From Micromonospora_H sonneratiae (lineage in GTDB: Bacteria > Actinomycetota > Actinomycetes > Mycobacteriales > Micromonosporaceae): DNA of 64,000 nt. This document shows, piece after piece, positions 57,375 to 64,000 of the stretch; the first letter of the stretch is position 1; every line of letters starts with the position of its first letter. The DNA lies in assembly GCF_042679305.1 (NCBI RefSeq), contig NZ_JBHTMP010000010.1, positions 98,001 through 162,000 on the forward strand. Reading direction: 5' to 3'. The notes under the pieces are model-generated. The model saw nothing but the letters and a program-made list of their open reading frames with translations, searched no databases and was not told the DNA's origin. The translations under genes and the position numbers were made by a program.

Positions 57375-58319
57375 TCAGCCGCGCGTCTGGCGGAAGCGCT
57401 GCACGATTTCGCTGCCGGCGACGACGAGCACGCCCAGCACCGCGACGGTGTAGAAGGCGTCCGGCACGGTCCAGTCCTTGTTGAAGCTGGCCAGAAACTC
57501 CGGGTTGAAGAACTTCTGCTGGTAGAGGATCCAGGCCAGCGGTAGCGCGAAGACAACCTGCGCGACTGCGTGCAGCGTGGCCAGCGGGACGGTCCACTTG
57601 CGGGTGGCGAACCAGACCAGATCGAGCACCACGAGGGCGGCCAGACCGGCCAGGATGGGCCAGATCCAGCCCGACCACAGCGCCGGGTCGAGCACCTGGA
57701 GTCGGTCACCGTCGTCGGTCCGGTACGGCTTGGCGGTGGACTGCCAGACGATCAGCCCGATCAGCGCGGTGTGCCACGCTGCGGAGGCAACTGCCTCTAC
57801 CCCGCCCTTGTCCGTCTTACGGATCTCGGGCAGTTGGTCGGGCGTCCACTCCTCGGTGCTCTTGAGCACCTCGTTGCGGTGGCGGGACCGTTCGATCAGG
57901 GCGAACACCACGGTGAGCCAGGCGATCATCTGCGCGCCGACGGTGAGCAGCGCACCGATGCCGCTGCCGATCGCTGAACCCAGGTCGTTGTTGTCGAGTA
58001 CGTCGATCACCACGATGACGGCGGTGACCACGGGTAGCACGGTGGAGAGCAGGAGCCTCAGCAGGCGGACGTACGCCGGGTAGAGCTCGGGTCCGATCAG
58101 CGCGAGTGGCCGGCCGGCGTAGCGGGCGGCGAGCCGGATCGGGTCGCCCATCTCGGTGAGCACCTCGCGCTCGGCTGCCGCCGGGTCGGCCGAGTCGCGC
58201 GCATCGACGGTGTCGGCGATGGTGGTACGCAGTTCTTCGGCGACGTCGTCGCGCTGGTCGGCCGGAATCCGCCGTACGACCTCGTGCACGTACCGCTCGG
58301 TCAGCGTGTTCGTGCTCAT
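57375..58319 (-). CDS. HAAS-domain membrane protein
   Basis: A 314-residue protein with an N-terminal HAAS/DUF1700-like helical domain (LTERYVHEVVRRIPADQRDD, then VAEELRTTIADTV), which in other bacteria is typical for partners of PadR regulators. About seven membrane helices follow (LLLSTVLPVVTAVIVVIDVL, GIGALLTVGAQMIAWLTVVF, PILAGLAALVVLDLVWFA and others). Its ATG overlaps the PadR stop by 1 nt (TGATG), so the genes are coupled. Function unknown; the pairing suggests the membrane protein is what PadR controls. Confidence 0.82.
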   Translation of the reverse strand: MSTNTLTERYVHEVVRRIPADQRDDVAEELRTTIADTVDARDSADPAAAEREVLTEMGDPIRLAARYAGRPLALIGPELYPAYVRLLRLLLSTVLPVVTAVIVVIDVLDNNDLGSAIGSGIGALLTVGAQMIAWLTVVFALIERSRHRNEVLKSTEEWTPDQLPEIRKTDKGGVEAVASAAWHTALIGLIVWQSTAKPYRTDDGDRLQVLDPALWSGWIWPILAGLAALVVLDLVWFATRKWTVPLATLHAVAQVVFALPLAWILYQQKFFNPEFLASFNKDWTVPDAFYTVAVLGVLVVAGSEIVQRFRQTRG

Positions 58320-58654
58320 CAGTTCTCCTTGGTCAGTCGTGAGATCGAGGTGACGAGGTCCTGCCATTCGCGTACCAGGCCGGCACGTACCCGGGAGCCC
58401 TCTGGGCTGGCCCGGTAGAACTTCCGTGGGCGGGACTCGTCCGTGTTCCACTCGCTGGTGAGCAGGCCCTGCTTTTCGAGGCGGCGTAGCAGCGGATAGA
58501 GGGTGTTGCCGTCGACGGTGACCCCGGCGTCGTTGAGCGTCTCCAGCAACGCGTAGCCGTACTGCGGCTCGTCGAGTAGGGCGAGGCAGGCCAGCACGAC
58601 CGTGCCGCGACGCAGCTCTTGAGCCTGACTGAGGATCAGTTCTTCTGCGGTCAC
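58319..58654 (-). CDS. PadR-family transcriptional regulator
   Basis: A 111-residue regulator with the PadR winged helix: GTVVLACLALLDEPQYGYAL, LETLNDAGVTVDGNTLYPLL followed by RRLEKQGLLTSEW, and a short C-terminal dimerisation helix. GTG 58654 is chosen because TATCGT (58662-58667, minus strand) is 7 nt upstream, making a leaderless mRNA; the frame also allows GTG 58663. A perfect palindrome overlaps this promoter, so it very likely represses itself and the coupled membrane-protein gene. Confidence 0.88.
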   Translation of the reverse strand: MTAEELILSQAQELRRGTVVLACLALLDEPQYGYALLETLNDAGVTVDGNTLYPLLRRLEKQGLLTSEWNTDESRPRKFYRASPEGSRVRAGLVREWQDLVTSISRLTKEN

Positions 58655-58661
58655 AGGAGAC

Positions 58662-58694
58662 ACGATACTGTGTGCTGCACACTAATGTCTAGTG
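58662..58694 (-). promoter_or_regulatory. PadR promoter with overlapping palindromes
   Basis: The -10 box TATCGT (58667-58662) is bordered by GTGTGC-T-GCACAC (58670-58682), a perfect palindrome. CACTA-ATGTC-TAGTG (58680-58694), a second inverted repeat, overlaps it by 3 bp. Both lie where a repressor would block RNA polymerase. Confidence 0.7.
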
Positions 58695-58723
58695 CGATTT
58701 GCTGTGCGAGATCCATTAGTTGG

Positions 58724-59608
58724 TCAGGAGTCGAGGATGGCCAGGTCGAGCTGGCGGAGCCGGTCGGGGTCGGCGAGGATGTCGATCGCGCTGATCCTTC
58801 CGTTCGTGATCGTGAAGCTCATGACCGAAACCGGCTGGCCGTCGGCGGTGTTGACCAGCCCGGCGACTCCGTTGACCAGCGCCGGTGTCGAGCGGAATTT
58901 GCCGAACCGCCGGAAGGTGATCGCCTGCCCGGCCACTGTCGTCGCCCCGCGGACCACCCGCAGTCCGGCGCCGGACCGGCCGGTGTCGGCGCGCAGCACC
59001 ACGTCGGGGTCGAGGACGGCGACCAGCGCGTCGAAGCCACCACCGTGTGCGGCGGCCAGGAACGCGTCGACCACCTTGCGCTGCCGGTTCAGGTCGGGGT
59101 CCGGGGCCGGAGCCGCCCCCTGCACCCGGCGGCGGGCGCGGCTGGCCATCTGCCTGGCGGCGGCCGGGGTACGCCCGACGATCGGAGCGATCTCCTCGAA
59201 GGGCACCGCGAACATGTCGTGGAGTACGAACGCGAGTCGTTCGGCGGGATTGAGCGTCTCGAGTACGACCAGCAGCGCCAGCCCGACCGCGTCGGCCAGC
59301 AGGGCCGTGTGTTCGGGGTCGACGGCGTCGGTGTGACTGATGAGCGGGTCCGGCAGCTGCTCGGGTATCGGGTCCTCGCGCCGTGAGCTGCGGGAACGGA
59401 GCATGTCGAGGCACACCCGGCCGACGACGGTGGTCAGCCAGCCGGCCAGGTTCTCCACGTCGTCGGTGTCGGGACGGCTGAGGCGTAGCCACGCTTCCTG
59501 GACGGCGTCGTCCGCCTCGCTGAGCGAGCCGAGCATCCGGTAGGCGACCGCCTTCAGGTGGCTGCGGTGTGCTTCGAACCGGTCCGCCAGGAAGTCGGGT
59601 TCGTCCAT
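58724..59608 (-). CDS. ECF sigma factor, SigJ-like with SnoaL domain
   Basis: A 294-residue sigma factor. Region 2 (about 5-75) has FEAHRSHLKAVAYRMLGSLS, then EADDAVQEAWLRL. Region 4 (about 110-165) has LAFVLHDMFAVPFEEIAPIV followed by GRTPAAARQMASRARRRVQG. A C-terminal SnoaL-like domain follows (FLAAAHGGGFDALVAVLDPD, VMSFTITNGRISAIDILADP), as in the SigJ (ECF41-type) group, which carries its regulatory domain fused instead of a separate anti-sigma. I chose ATG 59608 because GGAG lies 9 nt upstream of it. Confidence 0.9.
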   Translation of the reverse strand: MDEPDFLADRFEAHRSHLKAVAYRMLGSLSEADDAVQEAWLRLSRPDTDDVENLAGWLTTVVGRVCLDMLRSRSSRREDPIPEQLPDPLISHTDAVDPEHTALLADAVGLALLVVLETLNPAERLAFVLHDMFAVPFEEIAPIVGRTPAAARQMASRARRRVQGAAPAPDPDLNRQRKVVDAFLAAAHGGGFDALVAVLDPDVVLRADTGRSGAGLRVVRGATTVAGQAITFRRFGKFRSTPALVNGVAGLVNTADGQPVSVMSFTITNGRISAIDILADPDRLRQLDLAILDS

Positions 59609-59686
59609 CGGTCGCATCTCCTTCGTCGGGTCCGTCAGTGCAGTGACGAACGAAAGCCGGTCGGTGTGACGAGCCTTGGTGGATCA

Positions 59687-59704
59687 CAACGCAACGTTGC
59701 GTTG
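59687..59704. promoter_or_regulatory. 18-bp perfect palindrome between sigma factor and hydrolase
   Basis: CAACGCAACGTTGCGTTG (59687-59704) is a perfect palindrome in the divergent gap between the SigJ-like gene (start 59608) and the hydrolase (start 59766). It has internal repeats of GTTGC. This is the form of an operator for a dimeric repressor or activator that is not encoded nearby. Confidence 0.65.
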
Positions 59705-59765
59705 CAATTCGGCTTTCCCGTCGCTACGGTCGAAGCAGCAGAACCCGTCGGCGGGGGAGGAACGG

Positions 59766-60491
59766 ATGGATGTCGAGGCAGGCGCTCAGCTGCCCGTGGT
59801 GTTCGTGCACGGCCTACGGGTCAGCGGCACCATGTGGCAGCCACTGATCCGGGTGGTCGGGCAGCACCACCCGTCAGCCGCACCGGACCTGCCCGGACAC
59901 GGGCGTCGACGTGGTGAACCGTTCACCGTCGAGGCGGCGGTCGAGGTCGTGGCCGACACGATCGACCAACTCGGCGGCCGGGCCCTTGTCGTCGGGCTGT
60001 CCCTGGGCGGCTACGTCGGAATCGCCACGGCTGGCCGTTACCCGGACCGGGTGGCGGGACTGGTCGCCGTCGGCTGCACCGCCCGTCCGGTCGGGGCGTT
60101 CGCCGTACTGTTCCGCCAGGTCGCCCGACTGGCCGGCTGGTACCCCGAGGTCGGCAACCGGCTCAGCGTACGGGCTTTCCGCCGGGTGTTGCCCGCGCCG
60201 CTGGCCGGGGCGATGGTCGCGGGTGGACTGTCCTGCGAGGTGCTGCCACAGGTCGTCGACGGGGTGACCCGGCTGGACGTGCTCGGCCTGCTGTCCGCGT
60301 ACCCGGGTCGGGTCTGCCTGGTCAACGGCGCGCGCGACCACTTCCGGGCCGACGAGCGACACTTCCTGGATGCCTGCCGGGACGGCCGTCTCGTGGTGCT
60401 GCCACGTCGTGGGCACATCGACTGTCTCGTCGAGGTCGAGGCCCTCGCCGGGATCGTGACGGAACTGGCCACCCCGCCTGTCAGATCATGA
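59766..60491 (+). CDS. Alpha/beta hydrolase
   Basis: A 241-residue protein with GGGGGAGGAA before ATG 59766. The fold motifs are LPVVFVHGLRVSGTMWQPLI (oxyanion region), nucleophile Ser in ALVVGLSLGGYVGIATAGRY, acid in LVNGARDHFRADE and His in LPRRGHIDCLVE. It is a typical single-domain cytoplasmic hydrolase without a recognisable subfamily. It is divergent from the SigJ-like gene across the 18-bp palindrome; it could be a member of that sigma factor's regulon. The reading frame continues 90 nt upstream, but that part crosses the palindrome. Confidence 0.85.
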   Translation: MDVEAGAQLPVVFVHGLRVSGTMWQPLIRVVGQHHPSAAPDLPGHGRRRGEPFTVEAAVEVVADTIDQLGGRALVVGLSLGGYVGIATAGRYPDRVAGLVAVGCTARPVGAFAVLFRQVARLAGWYPEVGNRLSVRAFRRVLPAPLAGAMVAGGLSCEVLPQVVDGVTRLDVLGLLSAYPGRVCLVNGARDHFRADERHFLDACRDGRLVVLPRRGHIDCLVEVEALAGIVTELATPPVRS

Positions 60492-60538
60492 CCGGCCCGG
60501 TGGTTCCAGGCCAAGGCGTACGAAAATCGGCCGTCGCT

Positions 60539-60949
60539 CTACTGCGTCCCCGGCTGCGTTGAGCTGGTATCCGTCGAGCCAGGTCCAGCCTCGGTAGGTG
60601 GGCCAGTCGTGGGTGTGGTTGTCGGCGGTCTGGTTACGGTGCCGTCCGTTCTCAGGGCGGTCATGGAGACGTAGTACAGCCGTGGGCCGGACGGGTAGGG
60701 CGGTGGTTCGTCGTCCCAGCCGCCCACGAGGGCCATGATTTCCCCGTCGATGACGGTGATCGATCCGGTGTCGTGTACCCGTAGGCGTAGGACCCTGGGC
60801 GGGTGGTCGTAGTCGGGGCCGGTGTCGCGGTACTGCCCCTGCGGTACGACGATCGTGTCGCCGCGTTGGACCAGTTGGGTCAGCTCTCGGCGTAGCTTTT
60901 CTGCCTCGTGTGGGGGTTGGCTGAACACCTGCACGAAGGTTGGTTTCAT
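60539..60949 (-). CDS. Hypothetical protein, second gene of a two-gene cassette
   Basis: A 136-residue protein (MKPTFVQVFSQPPHEAEKLR). The first ~95 residues are an alpha-beta domain with an early helix (EAEKLRRELTQLVQRGDTIV) and an Asp/Gly/Pro-rich middle (VPQGQYRDTGPDYDHPPRVL). The last ~35 residues are a Thr/Pro/Gly-rich tail without structure (RPPTTTPTTGPPTEAGPGST). Its ATG overlaps the stop of the upstream gene as ATGA. No signal peptide or membrane segment. Family unknown. Confidence 0.55.
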   Translation of the reverse strand: MKPTFVQVFSQPPHEAEKLRRELTQLVQRGDTIVVPQGQYRDTGPDYDHPPRVLRLRVHDTGSITVIDGEIMALVGGWDDEPPPYPSGPRLYYVSMTALRTDGTVTRPPTTTPTTGPPTEAGPGSTDTSSTQPGTQ

Positions 60950-61266
60950 TTCGTGGCTGCCCTGATCGAGCGTGTGATTGCGTCTCGCTTTACCCGTATC
61001 TCGACGCACGGGGTGTGGTTTTCGGTGTCCGGGCTGGTGCATTTCAGTTCGTGTCCGACGATCCACACGGAGGTTTCTGTCGCGGTGGCGGTGTCGGTGT
61101 GGGCTACCGACACGATTACGTATCTGAAGTAGGTGGGGTCGTTGCCGTTCGGGTGGTACCAGTCGTCGGGGTGCAGATAGAGCCGGGTACCGGCGGGGAT
61201 GTCGGTCGTGGGTTCCTCTTTGTCGGCCGGGTCGAGTGGCACGAACTCGAAATCACCGCTGAACAC
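60946..61266 (-). CDS. Hypothetical protein, first gene of a two-gene cassette
   Basis: A 106-residue protein starting at GTG 61266, with AGGAGG 5 nt upstream. It begins MFSGDFEFVPLDPADKEEPT; then a predicted beta-rich part follows (RLYLHPDDWYHPNGNDPTYF, RYVIVSVAHTDTATATETSV, WIVGHELKCTSPDTENHTPC) with two Cys residues that could bind metal or form a disulphide. The next gene overlaps it by 4 nt. It is divergent from the Scr1-type regulator at 61526. Function unknown. Confidence 0.58.
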   Translation of the reverse strand: MFSGDFEFVPLDPADKEEPTTDIPAGTRLYLHPDDWYHPNGNDPTYFRYVIVSVAHTDTATATETSVWIVGHELKCTSPDTENHTPCVEIRVKRDAITRSIRAATK

Positions 61267-61525
61267 GTCGCCTCCTGATCATGGAATAGGAAGGGCCACC
61301 GCGCGGACCAATGGGGTAGGCGGGCAGTGGCCCCAACCCGGATGCATTTCTTGTGGCGTTGCCGCGCCCTCACATCCGATAGAGACATGTTGGTGTCCGA
61401 ACGGCTACTCTCGGAAGTCCTGTGCGCTAGTGGTGCCGTTGGAGCGCTCCGATTGTGCTGCGCTACACGCCACGCCGACGAATTTCGTGGTCCCGTGTGG
61501 ACACATTGTGGAGAGGTTGTAGAAC

Positions 61526-62365
61526 GTGAGCGAAAAACGAACTCCTGAACGCGGCACCTCCAATGCCACATCCAGCGATTTTCTTCGATTCGAGCTGCGG
61601 CATGCCCGCCAGCGTGCCGAGCTGACGCAGGAGGAACAGGGGCGGCGGATGGGCTACTCGTCGTCCCTGGTGGCCGCCGTGGAGGCCGGTACGCGGCGAC
61701 CGCCGCACGGCTATCTGCCCAAGGCGGATGAGGCACTGGGGACGGGCGGACTGCTGGCGCGACTGGCCGAGCAACTACAGGCTGCGGCGAATCTGCCACC
61801 GCTGTGGGTGCAGGACTGGGTAGTCCACGAGCAGGCCGCGCGGATGCTGCGCTGGTTCGAGCTGGCGCTCGTGCCCGGCCTGCTTCAGGTCGAGGGTTAC
61901 GCCCGCGCCATTTTCGGGGTCAACCCACGCGTCAGCGCAGAGCAGCGGGAAGCCCGGGTGGCCAGGCGACTGGCGAGACAAGGGGTCTTGACGAGCGACG
62001 ATCCGCCGTACCTCTGGGTGGTGCTGGACGACAATGTCCTGCGTCGTGGCGTAGGCGGGCGCAAGGTGATGCACGATCAGGTGCTGCACCTGGCCAACCT
62101 CGCGACCAACGCGCCACGGGTCAAAATCCAGATCGTTCCACCGGGCATCGAGGAGTATCCTGGCCTGGAGGGGCCACTCGTCATCGCCACCAGTTCGCAT
62201 GGCGACGATGTGGCCTTCCTGGACAACCGTCGCAAGGGAGAGTTCACGGACCACCCGGACGACCTTCTGGCCGCACGCAACGACTGGGAGAGCATTGTCG
62301 GCGAGGCCCTGACACCAGCACAGTCAATCGAGCATCTTCTAGGGGCGGCAGAGACATGGACCTGA
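61526..62365 (+). CDS. Scr1-family helix-turn-helix regulator (XRE plus DUF5753)
   Basis: A 279-residue protein starting at GTG 61526 (GAGAGG upstream). The XRE helix-turn-helix is FELRHARQRAELTQEEQGRR followed by MGYSSSLVAAVEAGTRRP. DUF5753 follows, with WFELALVPGLLQVEGYARAI and the C-terminal VKIQIVPPGIEEYPGLEGPL. Such regulators are plentiful in Streptomyces and Micromonospora and are nearly always paired with a small DUF397 protein, as here. Pairs of this type behave like antitoxin-toxin-like modules or developmental regulators; which one applies here is unknown. Confidence 0.92.
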   Translation: MSEKRTPERGTSNATSSDFLRFELRHARQRAELTQEEQGRRMGYSSSLVAAVEAGTRRPPHGYLPKADEALGTGGLLARLAEQLQAAANLPPLWVQDWVVHEQAARMLRWFELALVPGLLQVEGYARAIFGVNPRVSAEQREARVARRLARQGVLTSDDPPYLWVVLDDNVLRRGVGGRKVMHDQVLHLANLATNAPRVKIQIVPPGIEEYPGLEGPLVIATSSHGDDVAFLDNRRKGEFTDHPDDLLAARNDWESIVGEALTPAQSIEHLLGAAETWT

Positions 62366-62544
62366 CCGACGCGCAGTGGCGCAAGAGCACCCGCAGCGGA
62401 TCTAGCGAGGCCACCTGCGTCGAGGTTGCCGACAATCTGCCCGGTGTGGTGCTCGTCCGGGATACCAAGGACCGCGACGGCGGCACGCTGACCTTCGGCC
62501 CGACGGCCTGGCAGGCGTTCGTCGAGCTGGCGAAGCAGCACTGA
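62356..62544 (+). CDS. DUF397 protein, partner of the Scr1-type regulator
   Basis: A 62-residue protein: MDLTDAQWRKSTRSGSSEAT, then CVEVADNLPGVVLVRDTKDR, GGTLTFGPTAWQAFVELAK. The opening W-KS-S and CVE-A signature is that of DUF397. It overlaps the regulator by 10 nt and ends before a terminator. The stop codon is followed by a short duplication of CAGCACTGACAA. Confidence 0.93.
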   Translation: MDLTDAQWRKSTRSGSSEATCVEVADNLPGVVLVRDTKDRDGGTLTFGPTAWQAFVELAKQH

Positions 62545-62570
62545 CAACAGCACTGACAAGAGCCTCATAG

Positions 62571-62606
62571 CGCCCCCGGACCGGTCGACCGGAACGGGGG
62601 CGTTTT
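62571..62606 (+). terminator. Rho-independent terminator of the Scr1/DUF397 operon
   Basis: CGCCCCCG (62571-62578) and CGGGGGCG (62595-62602) form a perfect 8-bp GC stem. Inner GACCGGTCGACCGG-type pairing extends it, and TTTT follows directly. Confidence 0.85.
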
Positions 62607-62721
62607 CGTGTGACGGACTGACGGTGGCTCCGTCACTGTTACTCGCCTGGTCCCGATACCGCTGATTTACGGATCTTGGTTGTCGGGTACGCGAGTGCCA
62701 CTGAAGAGCGAGTGGGAGCCG

Positions 62722-63534
62722 CTAGCGCAACACAACCCGGGTAGCACGCCTGGATCGGTAGGTTGCCCATGCTTTGGTGGCCTCAACCAGCGGACCCCGC
62801 CACCCCAACGGCACCGCATTCTGACGCTCACGCCACAACCTGTGCAGGGCGACCGCGAACTCGGCCACCGCCTCCTTCGGGGCCGCACTCCACGCCGGCA
62901 CCCGAGACGCCCACGCCTCTGCCTCCGCCGGACTGTGCCCATACCGCACCAGACGCATCACCATCAGCGCGGTATCAATCCACGCAGCACCAGTTGCCGG
63001 CGTCGACCAATCCACCAACCGTGCCCGTCCGCCGTCAACCAGCCAGTTCCGCCGTGACATGTCGGTGTGCACCAGAACCTCACCGTCAATCACCTCGGGC
63101 GCGATGCGTCCCTGCCAACGGGCTGAGAACGGGCGCACTGGTGCCGACGGCACGAAGCCAGAAAGGAGGCTCAGGGTGTCGGCGACCGTCACCAAGTCGG
63201 GGGAGCCGGGGGACAGGTCCGCATGCCGGCCCGGCACCAGGTCGAACCCGGCGAGCAACCAGCCGTCGGCCTCGACCTGCCATAGAACACGGGGGGCCAC
63301 GCCAGCCGGTAGGAGAGTGTTGACGCGGATCTCGTTCCGCAGCATCCAGGTGTTGCCGGCATCGGTTCGTACGCCCTTGCAGAAGATCGGACCTTGCCTG
63401 GTGTGCAAGATCTCTGCGAGCTGGCAAGTCGAACCTGCGCCGACCTGCGAAGCCGACCGTATGTTGCCGGTCTGCTCGGTGACGGCGACGCGGACCGGTT
63501 CGGAAAGGGCATCCCAGCAGGTATGCAGCATCAT
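62722..63534 (-). CDS. Phosphotransferase-family (aminoglycoside-phosphotransferase-like) protein
   Basis: A 270-residue kinase-like protein. The catalytic loop is VLVHTDMSRRNWLVDGGRAR (HxD-x4-N), followed by LVDWSTPATGAAWIDTA (the DFG-equivalent is VDW). The N-terminal lobe has IFCKGVRTDAGNTWMLRNEI with the nucleotide-binding Lys. This is the APH/choline-kinase-like family; many actinobacterial members are not resistance enzymes, and the substrate is unknown. It starts at ATG 63534, next to an ATG at 63531. It lies among accessory genes and an IS remnant. Confidence 0.82.
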   Translation of the reverse strand: MMLHTCWDALSEPVRVAVTEQTGNIRSASQVGAGSTCQLAEILHTRQGPIFCKGVRTDAGNTWMLRNEIRVNTLLPAGVAPRVLWQVEADGWLLAGFDLVPGRHADLSPGSPDLVTVADTLSLLSGFVPSAPVRPFSARWQGRIAPEVIDGEVLVHTDMSRRNWLVDGGRARLVDWSTPATGAAWIDTALMVMRLVRYGHSPAEAEAWASRVPAWSAAPKEAVAEFAVALHRLWRERQNAVPLGWRGPLVEATKAWATYRSRRATRVVLR

Positions 63535-63539
63535 CTGGG

Positions 63540-63764
63540 TCTACCACGCGACACCCGGGACACGAAGTGGGTCGCGCCCCGAGTGTCTGTCTACGCGCTA
63601 GTCGGCCGCCGGAATTCGACCCCGAGATCTACAAGCAGCGCCATGGCGTGGAGTGCGGCATCAACCGACTCAAACGCCACCGAGCCGCGGCCACCCGCTT
63701 CGACAAACTCGCAGCACACTACGAAGCCACCATCCACCTCGCTGCCATCAACGAATGGCTGTAA
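63540..63764 (+). pseudogene. 3' remnant of an IS5-like transposase
   Basis: The frame 63600-63764 encodes RPPEFDPEIYKQRHGVECGI, then NRLKRHRAAATRFDKLAAHY, EATIHLAAINEWL. This is the C-terminal signature of IS5-family (DDE) transposases, in which the catalytic Glu sits in the RHxVExxINRLK stretch. Only the last ~60 codons remain, and no N-terminal Asp motifs are found upstream, where the kinase gene begins on the other strand. A truncated insertion sequence. Confidence 0.75.
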
Positions 63765-64000
63765 CCGACTTCGACGCAGGCCCTAACTGAAATATTAGCG
63801 GCTCAACCTTCGACTGAAAGAGCTTCGCGCCCAGTTGGCAATGCCATACCAGCGTCGCCGACGGCTAGGCGGAATTCCGCTTATGCTTCTAGTGTCGCGT
63901 AATTCGTTGTCGCTTTTCTCAAGATCGGCTTTGAGTGCCCGAACAGGTGGCGGCCACCCTTGGCCTGCTGCCCTGAGCATCCTGTCGAGCTGCCCCGCTT
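63765..64000. other. Window edge without a supported gene
   Basis: A reverse-strand frame (63980-63795) reads LRAAGQGWPPPVRALKADLE and on, and could be the end of a gene beginning beyond 64000, but its last third is Arg/Ser-rich. I see no inverted repeat that could be the end of the IS remnant. Confidence 0.3.

Noticed and set aside
62722..63534. Aminoglycoside resistance gene
   Set aside because: The fold family is right, but no feature of the known resistance subgroups can be seen, and most actinobacterial relatives act on other substrates.

Overview
The window looks like a chromosome segment of a high-GC, mycelial-type actinobacterium, most likely a Micromonosporaceae member (Micromonospora or a close relative). 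This is inferred from GC-rich third positions, many GTG starts, leaderless promoters (TANNNT 6-7 nt before the start codon), Scr1/DUF397 genes, F420-type (LLM) oxidoreductase, roadblock proteins and an actinobacterial ESX type VII secretion locus. No rRNA or complete tRNA is present.

Layout. 1-1.57 kb: accessory DNA that ends in the 3' half of a tRNA-Gly(CCC) followed by its terminator, which is the usual scar of an integrated element lying to the left. 1.6-8.4 kb: a LuxR-type two-component system, divergent from an ABC exporter (ATPase plus 860-residue FtsX/MacB-like permease) and a secreted DD-peptidase-like serine hydrolase. The ATPase gene and the hydrolase gene start with the same duplicated ~100-bp promoter and leader. 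8.5-13.4 kb: a frameshifted GntR gene, a small PLAT-domain protein, and a roadblock/LC7 cluster without a GTPase. 13.5-24.4 kb: mostly core genes, namely an LLM oxidoreductase, a phosphoribosyltransferase, RlpA, a SpoIIE-type phosphatase, an acyl-CoA dehydrogenase, two DUF6458 proteins around a SixA phosphatase, HlyIII, a tyrosine phosphatase and the 5-oxoprolinase operon pxpBCA. 24.4-35.6 kb: a thioredoxin/NHL protein, esterases, a TetR-hydrolase pair with two perfect operators, a second two-component system joined by an 8-bp tandem repeat, and a secreted tripeptidyl-aminopeptidase-like protein.

35.8-56.6 kb is an ESX (type VII) secretion locus: histidine kinase, mycosin, two small genes, a DUF1023 hydrolase, a PPE/EspB-like protein, an EspC-like protein, two WXG100 proteins, EccC, three further WXG-like proteins, a YbaB protein, EccD, EccE, EccB and a LuxR response regulator. 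EccA is not seen. The mycosin lacks all three catalytic residues. The kinase and regulator sit at opposite ends of the locus. The esx operon and the divergent operon next to eccC share a 17-bp element at identical spacing from the -10 box.

56.7-64 kb: a TetR gene, a PadR-HAAS pair, a SigJ-like sigma factor divergent from an alpha/beta hydrolase across an 18-bp palindrome, a two-gene unknown cassette, a Scr1/DUF397 pair, a phosphotransferase and the tail of an IS5-like transposase. All functional calls rest on reading motifs in the sequence; no database search was run.
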